Source: Syntrophaceae bacterium UBA2208 (GTDB taxonomy: Bacteria > Desulfobacterota > BSN033 > UBA1163). Taken from it: a stretch of DNA of 24,794 nucleotides. The stretch spans positions 3,239 through 28,032 of the forward strand of contig DCUS01000031.1 of NCBI GenBank assembly GCA_002327885.1, given 5' to 3'. A program made the translations under genes and the position numbers. Under the pieces are notes generated by a model. It did no database searches. It was not told the DNA's origin and was given only the letters and a program-made list of their open reading frames with translations. Below are positions 14,844 through 21,972 of the stretch, in pieces. Position 1 is the stretch's first letter, and each line of letters begins with the position of its first letter.

Positions 14844-16535
14844 ATGGGGTTTAAAATTCCTCAAGAAAATATCATTGAAACCGATATTTTAGTGATAGGG
14901 GGTGGAATCGGTGGTCCCTTTGCAGCAATATTCGCAAGTGAAGGCGGAGCTCGTGTCGCACTCATGGAAAAGGCTGCTGTAAGTCGAAGCGGTTCTGCTG
15001 GGATGGGGATTGGAGGTCATCACCAACTATTGAGTGATAAGGCTACGGTTGAGGATGTTGCAAATGATATTTGTAATGGCGGAAGGAAATTTATTGGGAC
15101 TTTAGGTCTCCTTCCAATCGCAAAGGGCTTGGTTAATGAGAATCTCGTTTATATTGGTTACAGAGATAATTGGGAAACGGTGCGAGCTTTAGAAAAATGG
15201 GGTCTCAATATGAAGTGGGACAATGGCCAATACCGGTTTCTAAGTGTCGATAACTTGCGGTATCATGGTCGAGACATTAAGAAAATCATTGCTCGGAAGT
15301 TGAAAAATTCATCAGTGAATGTCCTCGAAAGAACGATGGGTATTGATTTACTGACAAATAAAGGGGCTATCGCTGGAGCGACCGGTTTGAACATGCGAAC
15401 TGGCCAGTTTGTCATTTGTAAAGCTAAGGCCATTGTATTGGCTACGGGCATCCTTTCACGCATATTCAACCCATGGCACCAGCACTCACTTGGAAGGTTT
15501 AGGATGCTTTATCATTATCATGCGGGTTCAGGGGATGGAATAGCAATGGCTTTTAGAGCAGGAGCAGAATTGATCAATATGGAAGTCTCAGGAATTGGGG
15601 CGACATTGGAGGGTTGCAGGTTATCTGACAAAATTCCTCTAAGTCATGCTCCTGCTCTTCCTGGATTTATTTTTGATGCTAAAGGAGAGAAGATAGAAGG
15701 TCGTTTAAGTGTAGAGCTCCAACGGGAGAAAGAAAGGGCTGGTATGGGGCCATGCTTTACCGATGTTTCAACCAAAACAGAAGGATTTCATGTGGAGTTG
15801 GAGGGTCGTACCCAGGATTCCTACCCCATCCATCTAAAATTTATTAAGGAAAGGGGATTAGATATAAGGAAAGATAAATTTGAGATTGCTGACTATAAAC
15901 CTGAGCATAATTCCATTATTGCTGGAGTGATTTTTGATGAAAATGCTAGAACCAACGTGAAAGGTCTGTATGCAGTGGGAGACATGACCGGAGGCTCCAC
16001 CTTCATGGGAGTGGCTAATGCGGCTGTGTTCGGGATGCGGGCAGGCAAGCATGTCATTGAATATGTAAGAGAAGTGGATCAAGTCGACGTAGAGGAAAGT
16101 CAATTAAATCACCAAAGGGATAGGATATGGGTATCAACAAAAAGAAAGAACGGGGTCGAACCTTTAGAGCTGGAGGTAAAAATCAGAGATATTGTAGAAC
16201 GATACTGTGGTCCCCCCCGCAGCAAAGGGAAAATTGATCAGGGGCTTTGGCGACTAAGGTCAGTAAGAGATAAATTTTTACCTGAGATTGTAGCACGCGA
16301 CAATCATGAATTAATGTCAGCCCAGGAGGTGAGAAATCTTTTCCTATTGGCTGAGATTTATCTGCTGAGCGCAAGAGAACGTGAGGAAAGTGGAATGAGA
16401 ATATTCCGCTTGGATTTCCCCAATAAATCAAATGATCCCTGGAACTCAGCAAACATAGCCAAATTGGAAGAAGACGAAATTAAGATATACCAAAAGAGTA
16501 TGCCTCAACTGAAGCCGGAATATAGGAGGGAGTAG
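14844..16535 (+). CDS. FAD-dependent flavoprotein, AprA/fumarate-reductase-like (paralogue 2)
   Basis: A 563-residue paralogue of the preceding flavoprotein with the same order of motifs: ILVIGGGIGGPFAA, LMEKAAVSRSG, WGLNMKWDNGQYRFL, GLYAVGDMTGGSTFMGVANAAVFG and the shared C-terminal ELMSAQEVRNLFLLAEIYLLSAREREESGM. Differences concentrate in the central substrate region, so the two may form a heteromer or act on different compounds. Two adjacent ATGs exist (14841, 14844); the second has better spacing from GAAAGGGG. It ends one base before the first ferredoxin gene, implying tight translational linkage. Electrons would pass to the ferredoxins, as from AprA to AprB. Confidence 0.85.
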   Translation: MGFKIPQENIIETDILVIGGGIGGPFAAIFASEGGARVALMEKAAVSRSGSAGMGIGGHHQLLSDKATVEDVANDICNGGRKFIGTLGLLPIAKGLVNENLVYIGYRDNWETVRALEKWGLNMKWDNGQYRFLSVDNLRYHGRDIKKIIARKLKNSSVNVLERTMGIDLLTNKGAIAGATGLNMRTGQFVICKAKAIVLATGILSRIFNPWHQHSLGRFRMLYHYHAGSGDGIAMAFRAGAELINMEVSGIGATLEGCRLSDKIPLSHAPALPGFIFDAKGEKIEGRLSVELQREKERAGMGPCFTDVSTKTEGFHVELEGRTQDSYPIHLKFIKERGLDIRKDKFEIADYKPEHNSIIAGVIFDENARTNVKGLYAVGDMTGGSTFMGVANAAVFGMRAGKHVIEYVREVDQVDVEESQLNHQRDRIWVSTKRKNGVEPLELEVKIRDIVERYCGPPRSKGKIDQGLWRLRSVRDKFLPEIVARDNHELMSAQEVRNLFLLAEIYLLSAREREESGMRIFRLDFPNKSNDPWNSANIAKLEEDEIKIYQKSMPQLKPEYRRE

Positions 16536-16536
16536 G

Positions 16537-16737
16537 ATGCCTGTCAGGATTGATTATAAACTATGCACAGGATGCAAGACTTGTTATTCGATTTGCCCCA
16601 TGGATGTATTTGGTTGGGACGAAGAGAAAGATCTTCCGTATTTGGCTCATCATGATGAATGCTGGCATTGTGGTAGCTGTTACTTTGACTGCCCAAAGAG
16701 AGCCATAGATATAAATTATCCCGTTTCTTTATGGTAA
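16537..16737 (+). CDS. Two-cluster [4Fe-4S] ferredoxin, AprB-like (paralogue 1)
   Basis: A 66-residue electron-transfer protein with two complete binding motifs: CTGCKTCYSICP and CWHCGSCYFDCP, eight cysteines in all, as in bacterial 2[4Fe-4S] ferredoxins and the core of AprB. The long C-terminal tail of true AprB is missing; the protein ends YPVSLW. GGAGGG lies 6 nt before the ATG, and the start is one base after the flavoprotein stop. It is probably the direct electron partner of one or both flavoproteins. Confidence 0.9.
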   Translation: MPVRIDYKLCTGCKTCYSICPMDVFGWDEEKDLPYLAHHDECWHCGSCYFDCPKRAIDINYPVSLW

Positions 16738-16818
16738 TTATTGAGTGAGGTCAATTCTAATATAATAGAAAGATTAATGAATAGTTTTAATCGATAATCA
16801 GAGAAAGGGGGAAAGAAA

Positions 16819-17019
16819 ATGCCTATAAAAATTAATTATAAAAAATGTAATGGCTGTAAAATATGTTACGACATCTGTCCGATGGATGTCTTCGGCTGGG
16901 ATGAGGAGAAGGAATTGCCGATCCTCGTTTATGAAGCGGAATGCTGGCACGAGGGGCATTGTGTTATCGATTGCCCTAGAGAGGCCATTGAAATCACTTA
17001 TCCGGTTATGCTCTGGTAA
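16819..17019 (+). CDS. Ferredoxin paralogue 2 with one cluster cysteine replaced by Glu
   Basis: A 66-residue paralogue of the previous ferredoxin (shared ICPMDVFGWDEEKELP core and a YPVMLW end). The first motif is complete (CNGCKICYDICP). The second reads CWHEGHCVIDCP: the second ligand position holds Glu (GAG codon) where paralogue 1 has Cys (TGT). Three cysteines would support a [3Fe-4S] cluster or a [4Fe-4S] cluster with a Glu or external ligand, which would change its redox potential. It has its own GGGGGAAAG ribosome binding site, 81 bp after paralogue 1, in the same operon. Confidence 0.88.
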   Translation: MPIKINYKKCNGCKICYDICPMDVFGWDEEKELPILVYEAECWHEGHCVIDCPREAIEITYPVMLW

Positions 17020-17131
17020 CTTTGGGAGGAGAAATGAGGGGGGAGCCAAAATTTTATTTGGTTTGATTATAAGAGAATAAGAAACTATTTTTTAGATCAT
17101 TAAGGCAATTAATATAAAGGAGGAAATGATT

Positions 17132-18112
17132 ATGAAAAAATTCGTCAGGCTTATTTTTTTAGGAGTTTTAATCTTAACCATTCTGACTACAATTGGACAT
17201 TTATGCGCTAGTGAGAAGGAATATCCTAACCAACCAATTTCATTAGTCATTCCCGGAGATCCAGGGTCGGTCACTGATTTGATATCGAGGGTTCTTATTG
17301 ACTTACTTTCCCAATCTCTGGGGCAACCTATAGTCCCTACGAACAAGCCAGGTGGGGGTATGTTGATTGGAGGAAATACCGTTGTTACATCCAAACCAGA
17401 TGGCTACACCATTGGAATGCTAATGGTCCCTACAGCAATCCCTGAAACTTACCGATATTTTAGAACTCCTCCTTATTCAAGTACGGATTTAAAGCCTATT
17501 TGCAGGGTAGCAAACTTTGTGGGTGTTATGATTGTCAAATCAGACGCTCCCTGGAATAGTCTTAAGGACGTTATAGAATATGCAAGAAAGAACCCAGGGA
17601 TGAAATTTGCTATAGGAGGCAAAGGGGGGTCTCCTCACCAGTTGATGCTTACCATTGCAAAGAAAGAGAATATTCGTTTCATAGAAGTCCCTCATTCATC
17701 GGATTCGGATCAGCTCATGCAAATACTGGGCGGTCATATTCCTATTACTATCGTCACTTATCCAACGGCAAAAGCTCAGATTCAGGCCGGCAATGTTAAA
17801 GTTTTAACTGTCTATTCAAGTAAGAGGTTTGAGTTATTGCCTAAAGTCCCTACAGTCGTTGAATTGGGATATGTACCAGGCCATTACCCTGCGATCGGCC
17901 TCTTTGCCCCGAAAAGTATCCCTGATTCCATTGTTAAAAAGATAGACGAAAAAGTAAAGGACATATGTAATATGGCTTCCTTTCGGCAAAAGCTAGAAAA
18001 TCTTGGCTTTGAGGTAGACTACGAAAATACTAATGAATACCGAGAAAGCCTCCAACGATATAAGGAAGACATTTATACTCATTTAAAAGAGCTCGGTTTT
18101 GTGAAGGAATAA
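17132..18112 (+). CDS. tctC: TctC/Bug-family substrate-binding protein of a TTT transporter
   Basis: A 326-residue periplasmic receptor for an organic acid, working with TctB and TctA. The signal peptide is MKKFVRLIFLGVLILTILTTIGHLCAS. Family motifs include EYPNQPISLVIPGDPGSVTDLISR at the mature N-terminus, VPTNKPGGGMLIGGNTV, KPDGYTIGM and LLPKVPTVVELGY near the end. The GGDPG-like loop and the KPGGG loop are those that hold the ligand's carboxylate in Bug proteins. The ATG at 17132 is chosen over 17126 because GGAGG is then 8 nt away rather than 2. It is separated from tctB by a 305-bp gap holding a palindromic element. The ligand is not predictable from sequence. Confidence 0.9.
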   Translation: MKKFVRLIFLGVLILTILTTIGHLCASEKEYPNQPISLVIPGDPGSVTDLISRVLIDLLSQSLGQPIVPTNKPGGGMLIGGNTVVTSKPDGYTIGMLMVPTAIPETYRYFRTPPYSSTDLKPICRVANFVGVMIVKSDAPWNSLKDVIEYARKNPGMKFAIGGKGGSPHQLMLTIAKKENIRFIEVPHSSDSDQLMQILGGHIPITIVTYPTAKAQIQAGNVKVLTVYSSKRFELLPKVPTVVELGYVPGHYPAIGLFAPKSIPDSIVKKIDEKVKDICNMASFRQKLENLGFEVDYENTNEYRESLQRYKEDIYTHLKELGFVKE

Positions 18113-18170
18113 CAGTCGAAAATAATTGATTTCCTTGTACCGTTTTTTATCGAAGGGACAATTGATGAAT

Positions 18171-18299
18171 TCGTAAAAAGTCCAACCACGTGTCATTGCG
18201 AGGAGCTTAGCGACGAAGCAATCCCATAAAATCAAGCACTTGCAGAATACGAGATTGCTTCGCTTCGCTCGCAAAGACCACTTTAGGGACTTTTTACGA
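18171..18299. repeat. MITE/REP-like palindromic element between tctC and tctB
   Basis: A 129-bp element bounded by perfect 13-bp inverted repeats (TCGTAAAAAGTCC at 18171-18183 and GGACTTTTTACGA at 18287-18299). Inside is a second imperfect palindrome, GTCATTGCGAGG...CGAAGCAATC against GATTGCTTCGCTTCGCTCGCAAAGAC. The GTCATTGCGAG/GAAGCAATC words are common in dispersed bacterial extragenic palindromes. It probably inserted after the operon formed and may affect the level of downstream tctB-tctA mRNA. Confidence 0.75.
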
Positions 18300-18417
18300 G
18301 ACCATCACAATTGTAAAACCTAAATCTTTGTCTTGGTTCCCGTCAGAAATGACGCTGTAAAGAGTCCAGGGAGTTTAAATCTCCTCCTTTAGCCTAAGTG
18401 AATTTAAAATTAATAAA

Positions 18418-18894
18418 ATGGGAAAAGGTGATCAAATCAGTAGCATCATACTGATCTTATTAGCGATTGTTGTATGTATCGCTTCCATGCGGATTGGTCT
18501 GGGAACCTTCCATTCCCCAGGTTCTGGATTTGTCCCTTTTTTCGCTGCCGTCTTTCTTGGCCTCTTTTCATTACCAACCCTAATCAAAGCGTACTTGGAA
18601 AAGAATTTTAAGAAAGGTTTACAGCAGGAACCAGTCCATTTAGGAAAAGTGATCAAAACGATTTTAGCTTTATTAGTATATATTTCGCTTTTATCCACAC
18701 TTGGCTATGTTGTTGGAACTTTTCTTTTAATGCTATTCCTCCTTAAAAGGGTTGAGAATTTAAAATGGAGATGGGCTATATTCACATCCATATTTACGGT
18801 AATGGCTAGTTATTTTTTATTTGATATATTGCTCCAATGTATGCTCCCGGTGGGATTCTTTGATGTTAAAAAAGTGATGTTATGGATTTTTTAA
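18418..18894 (+). CDS. tctB: TctB-family small membrane subunit of a TTT transporter
   Basis: A 158-residue membrane protein with about four hydrophobic helices (IILILLAIVVCIASMRIGLG, PFFAAVFLGLFSLPTLI, TILALLVYISLLSTLGYVVGTFLLMLFLL, WAIFTSIFTVMASYFLFDILLQ) and the TctB pattern FHSPGSGFVPFF. It forms the small integral subunit with TctA. The start fits the usual TctB N-terminus (MGKGDQISS), but no Shine-Dalgarno sequence is visible, possibly because the upstream palindromic insertion removed the original leader. Its 3' end overlaps the tctA start by 13 bp. Confidence 0.85.
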   Translation: MGKGDQISSIILILLAIVVCIASMRIGLGTFHSPGSGFVPFFAAVFLGLFSLPTLIKAYLEKNFKKGLQQEPVHLGKVIKTILALLVYISLLSTLGYVVGTFLLMLFLLKRVENLKWRWAIFTSIFTVMASYFLFDILLQCMLPVGFFDVKKVMLWIF

Positions 18895-20393
18895 ATAGCA
18901 TTTTGCTTGGATTTCAGGTGTGTCTGCAACCGATCAATCTCATGTACTGCTTTATAGGAGTACTTTTGGGGACATTGATTGGAGTGCTTCCAGGTATTGG
19001 ACCCTTAGGTGCAATTGCTCTGTTGCTTCCTACTACGTTCAAGATTTCTCCAGTTTCAGGAATGATCATGATTGCTGGGATTTACTATGGTTCTATGTAT
19101 GGTGGGTCAACCACTTCCATTTTATTGAACATTCCTGGAGAATCTGCTTCTGTAATTACCACACTTGATGGTTACCAAATGGCAAGGAAAGGGCGAGCCG
19201 GTCCAGCTTTGGGCATTGCTGCTTTTGGTTCCTTTATTGGAGGGACGCTTAGCATTATTGGGCTAATATTCATTGCCACTCCTCTGGCCAAAATTGCTTT
19301 AAAATTCGGCCCTCCCGAATACTTTTCATTGGTATGTTTAGGGCTGATCATCACCACATTCCTTGGTCGGGGATCCATAGCCAAAGCCTTAGCAATGGTA
19401 GCCTTTGGGCTTATTCTTAGCTCTATTGGAATTGATATTGTTTCTGGCCAAACAAGATTTACCCTTGGGATCTTAGAGCTTAGTGATGGTATCAGTATCG
19501 TTCCAATCACGATGGGCCTCTTTGGTATTTCTGAAGTTTTAATCAACATAGAAACAACTATCCATCAAGAAATCTTTGAGACAAAGATCAAAAATCTTCT
19601 TCCCACTCTTAGGGATTGGGCTAACTCTATTGGGGCTATCTTGCGGGGCTCGGTGATCGGGTTCTTTTTGGGGGCGTTGCCAGGGGGAGGGGCTATTCTT
19701 TCATCTTTTGTTTCTTATGCAGTTGAAAAGAAAATATCAAAACATCCCGAGAAGTTTGGAACGGGAGTCATTGAGGGAGTAGCAGGACCAGAAACGGCCA
19801 ACAACGCCGGAACTGGCGGAGCGTTTGTTCCTCTTTTTGCGTTAGGGATTCCATGCAATCCGGTAACGGCCATTCTTTTAGCTGCCTTAATGATCCATGG
19901 GCTTCAGCCAGGCCCCCTCCTATTGAAACAAAACCCTGATTTGTTTTGGGGGACAATCATAAGTATGTATATCGGTAATATAATGCTTCTTGTTTTAAAT
20001 CTCCCCCTCATAGGAGTTTGGGTTCGGATATTAAGAATTCCATATCGAATATTATTCCCTTTGATCGTCATATTCTGTATCATAGGTGCATTCAGTGTCA
20101 GTAGGAGCATATTTGATATCGCTATCATGATACTTTTCGGGATTTTGGGTTACTTCATGAAAAAATTCAAGTACGAAGGGGCACCTCTCATTCTGGCTTT
20201 TGTCCTCGGCCCCATGTTTGAAAAAAATCTTCATCAATCTTTAATCATCGCCGATGGTAGTTTTATGATCTTTTTCACACGTCCGATTAGTGCAATCGCT
20301 ATTTTAATATGTTTTTTTCTACTCATAATATCATTTATCCCATTTTTCAAGAGACAAAAAATTGCAGATTTGCTTGAAAAGACAAAAGATTAG
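18882..20393 (+). CDS. tctA: TctA-family large permease subunit of a TTT transporter
   Basis: A 503-residue polytopic membrane protein that moves the organic acid delivered by TctC, driven by the ion gradient in characterised systems. The family signature is clear: IGVLPGIGPLGAIALLLPTTF near the N-terminus and IYYGSMYGGSTTSILLNIPGESASVITTLDGYQMARKGRAGPALGIAA after it. A second internal repeat follows (GFFLGALPGGGAILSSFVSYAVEKK and EGVAGPETANNAGTGGAFVPLFALGIP). It overlaps tctB and ends just before a strong terminator, so it is the last gene of the operon. It appears complete with no missing helices. Confidence 0.93.
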   Translation: MDFLNSILLGFQVCLQPINLMYCFIGVLLGTLIGVLPGIGPLGAIALLLPTTFKISPVSGMIMIAGIYYGSMYGGSTTSILLNIPGESASVITTLDGYQMARKGRAGPALGIAAFGSFIGGTLSIIGLIFIATPLAKIALKFGPPEYFSLVCLGLIITTFLGRGSIAKALAMVAFGLILSSIGIDIVSGQTRFTLGILELSDGISIVPITMGLFGISEVLINIETTIHQEIFETKIKNLLPTLRDWANSIGAILRGSVIGFFLGALPGGGAILSSFVSYAVEKKISKHPEKFGTGVIEGVAGPETANNAGTGGAFVPLFALGIPCNPVTAILLAALMIHGLQPGPLLLKQNPDLFWGTIISMYIGNIMLLVLNLPLIGVWVRILRIPYRILFPLIVIFCIIGAFSVSRSIFDIAIMILFGILGYFMKKFKYEGAPLILAFVLGPMFEKNLHQSLIIADGSFMIFFTRPISAIAILICFFLLIISFIPFFKRQKIADLLEKTKD

Positions 20394-20471
20394 ATAAGAA
20401 AAGACAGATGATTTGAAGTGGAAAGCATGATTTTATTTATGCTGAATATAACTTTCGATTTGAAAGACTTC

Positions 20472-20541
20472 GGCCCCAATATATCTCTTAAATCCCACCT
20501 ACCAAACCCCACCCAAGACTGGATATATGGGGCCATTTTTA
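20472..20541 (+). terminator. Intrinsic terminator of the flavoprotein-TTT operon
   Basis: GGCCCCAATATATC at 20472-20485 pairs with GATATATGGGGCC at 20522-20534, with one bulged A, and is followed by ATTTTTATTT. It lies about 80 bp beyond the tctA stop. Confidence 0.8.
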
Positions 20542-20729
20542 TTTCAAGATACCCTTGTTACGAATCTTTTAGGAGATAAAAATTCGTATGATTTTTCTAT
20601 CTTTCTAGCAAGAAATGCAGCACATGTCAATCAAATAACTGAATTGGTTTAGAATTCCAAACAAGGATGTTCTAAGAAAATATTAGAAGTAAATGGTTAG
20701 ATATGGGAAACGATTTAATGCACAAAAAA

Positions 20730-20753
20730 GGGCTGAGGTAAAAGCCTCAGCCC
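20730..20753 (-). terminator. Strong hairpin, terminator-like on the reverse strand
   Basis: GGGCTGAGG pairs with CCTCAGCCC around a 6-nt loop. On the reverse strand the stem is followed by TTTTTTG, giving the form of an intrinsic terminator, although no reverse-strand gene leads into it. On the forward strand it stands directly before AAAAAAGGAGGT and a short ORF, so it could instead be an mRNA leader structure. Confidence 0.5.
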
Positions 20754-20772
20754 CAAAAAAGGAGGTATGAAA

Positions 20773-20823
20773 ATGAGACGTTTTTTTATATGCGGTTTTT
20801 ACGCCATTGTCAAGACTTTCTGA
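20773..20823 (+). CDS. Orphan 16-codon ORF with ideal ribosome binding site
   Basis: ATG at 20773 lies 7 nt after GGAGG in AAAAAAGGAGGTATGAAA. The peptide is MRRFFICGFYAIVKTF followed by TGA. The start signal is among the best in the window, yet the frame ends after 16 residues. The basic then hydrophobic sequence looks like the start of a signal peptide, so this may be the stub of a truncated exported protein gene, or a leader peptide under the upstream hairpin. Expression is unproven. Confidence 0.3.
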   Translation: MRRFFICGFYAIVKTF

Positions 20824-21202
20824 CTCTGCCTTTGTTCCTTTTTATATAATTATTGATTTCCTCTTTAAACTTTCCCCTTAGCTAAAATTCCCCGTTAGAT
20901 ATAGTTCCGTTCTTTTATCCTTGGGGGCATAAAAATCCTTCCGCTTTAGATTGTCTATCCCTAAAGGATTTCAGATTAAAATATACACCTGTTTGTGATT
21001 TTTGGAAAAGAATAAACAAGGAAGAACTCACCATCACACTTGACAATGTCTTTATATTCAAATCCTGACTTCCACATTTATAAATCCACTGGGACATCTG
21101 AGCTTGAGAAAGCAAAAAAATCTTAGGTGGCAATGTGAGGGCAAAATTGATACCGAACGATGCTAAATCAATTGTCAATAAACTGGTTGCCAAGTAACTG
21201 GA

Positions 21203-21235
21203 TGGTTAGAATTTGGTTAGAGTTTAGTTAGAGTG
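21203..21235. repeat. Three tandem 11-bp repeats beside the att-like tRNA fragment
   Basis: TGGTTAGAATT, TGGTTAGAGTT and TAGTTAGAGTG follow one another with a period of 11 bp, about one helical turn. They lie 52 bp from the tRNA-Thr fragment. Such phased repeats resemble arm-type binding sites of integrases, but this is inference. Confidence 0.5.
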
Positions 21236-21246
21236 ACAAAAAGACA

Positions 21247-21276
21247 AAAAGCTTACTTGTAAAAAGCAAGGCTTTT
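21247..21276 (-). terminator. Terminator downstream of the tRNA-Thr 3' end
   Basis: On the reverse strand AAAAGC-CTTG pairs with CAAG-(TAA)-GCTTTT and is followed by TGTCTTTTTG. It begins about 11 bp after the tRNA CCA end, as expected for the terminator of a tRNA transcription unit. Confidence 0.55.
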
Positions 21277-21286
21277 CAATTAGTTA

Positions 21287-21332
21287 TGGAGCCCACGGAC
21301 GGATTTGAACCGCCAACCCGCTGATTACAAAT
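21287..21332 (-). other. 3' half of a tRNA-Thr(TGT) gene, probable attachment site
   Basis: The reverse strand reads from the anticodon loop TTTGTAA (anticodon TGT) through TCAGC, a T arm GGCGG-TTCAAAT-CCGTC that folds properly, the acceptor 3' strand and encoded CCA (GTGGGCTCCA). The 5' half is absent: the sequence at 21333 onward does not give GCCCACG, a D arm or the matching anticodon stem. Such fragments are left when an element integrates into the 3' end of a tRNA gene. Given the orientation, the element would extend to the right and the intact tRNA-Thr would lie beyond the window. Confidence 0.75.
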
Positions 21333-21553
21333 CCCTCCGTTGGAATCAACATAACACATTGATATCTAAAAATAAATAAACAATTTTAGGTGATGGTTCT
21401 TTGCGGAATTTAAGATTTTTAAGTGCTTGAAAAGATGAGTGTGTATTTTCGAGATCACCAAAATATTTCAAATAGATTCGACATTATTTAAGTTGCCGAG
21501 TTTGCTCTCTCCTCTTAATCTTCGGGAAGGAGTTCATGAATTCCAGCACATCA

Positions 21554-21693
21554 GACCTTCTTGTCGCTCCGCCATTCCCCATCGGGCCTACTCTAACCTT
21601 TTCCGGTGCAAGAGATTAAAGAGGGTTTTGGGAAGTTCAATGAGCCTTGATCGGACAGCCAAAATATTGGCGGCAGGAATCGAATAAGCGCCT
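21554..21693. repeat. Repeat R1, copy B (140 bp)
   Basis: Second copy of R1, same orientation as 7490-7629 with one mismatch at 21652. The diverged extension runs to about 21795. In this copy a short forward frame starts ATG at 21537 just after GGGAAGGAG (MNSSTSDLLVAPPFPIG...) and stops at the same point as in copy A. On the reverse strand a remnant frame is open from 21764 to 21588. Confidence 0.85.
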
Positions 21694-21764
21694 TTGTTTC
21701 CAACCTTTCGATATTCCAAATGAAATTTCAAGAATATTCTTCGAGGACAGTATTTGGATAGTGT
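21588..21764 (-). pseudogene. Unrecognised gene remnant in R1 copy B
   Basis: Counterpart of the remnant at 7524-7784. It keeps the frame without indels from 21764 to a TAG at 21588, but a TAG at 21765-21767 closes the frame on the 5' side where copy A has a lysine codon. No start signal is present. Function unknown. Confidence 0.3.
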
Positions 21765-21866
21765 CTATCTCTTCATCGGACTGGGAATGTTATTGAAAAA
21801 ATAAATCCTCCAATCATATCTTCTCTGGGTATGTCAAAAAAACAACGATTTAGCTTAAAATTCATC

Positions 21867-21953
21867 TTGACAATATAAATTATTATTGACAATGTAAATT
21901 TATATTGTTTATCAAAAATTATTGTTGACAACGTAAATTGTTAGTCTTAATAT
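21867..21953 (+). promoter_or_regulatory. Promoter with triple TTGACAAYRTAAATT operator array before the AbiE-like genes
   Basis: Three 15-bp direct repeats start at 21867, 21886 and 21925 (TTGACAATATAAATT, TTGACAATGTAAATT, TTGACAACGTAAATT), spaced 19 and 39 bp. An inverted copy, AATTTATATTGT at 21897-21908, is the exact reverse complement of ACAATATAAATT at 21870-21881. The last repeat also supplies the -35 box: TTGACA (21925), 17-bp spacer, TAATAT (21948-21953). The arrangement suits cooperative binding by the AbiEi antitoxin, which autorepresses in characterised systems. Confidence 0.7.
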
Positions 21954-21972
21954 AGTAGAAAAGGTGATAACA

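Larger units (their letters stand above)
20544..21202. other. Gene-poor stretch of about 660 bp
   Basis: No complete gene is supported. The only organised part is the hairpin and short ORF at 20730-20823. A reverse frame at 20915-21193 starts with TTG, lacks a ribosome binding site and has unconvincing composition. The DNA is A/T-rich, consistent with a margin of an integrated element or decayed sequence. Confidence 0.4.

Noticed and set aside
13043..16737. Assignment of the flavoprotein/ferredoxin genes as true adenylylsulfate reductase (aprA/aprB)
   Set aside because: The proteins are shorter than AprA/AprB, the ferredoxin lacks the AprB tail, both genes are duplicated, and the context is a carboxylate transporter rather than sulfate-activation genes.
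18083..18274. A 63-codon reverse frame
   Set aside because: It lies mostly within the palindromic element; such frames arise commonly from this type of repeat.
20915..21193. A 92-codon reverse frame starting with TTG
   Set aside because: No ribosome binding site, no recognisable motif and low-complexity A/T-rich composition.
21867..21939. The repeated TTGACAAYRTAAATT units as a small CRISPR array
   Set aside because: Units are only 15 bp, spacers are 4 and 24 bp, one copy is inverted and the last forms a promoter -35 box; no cas genes are present. An operator array fits better.
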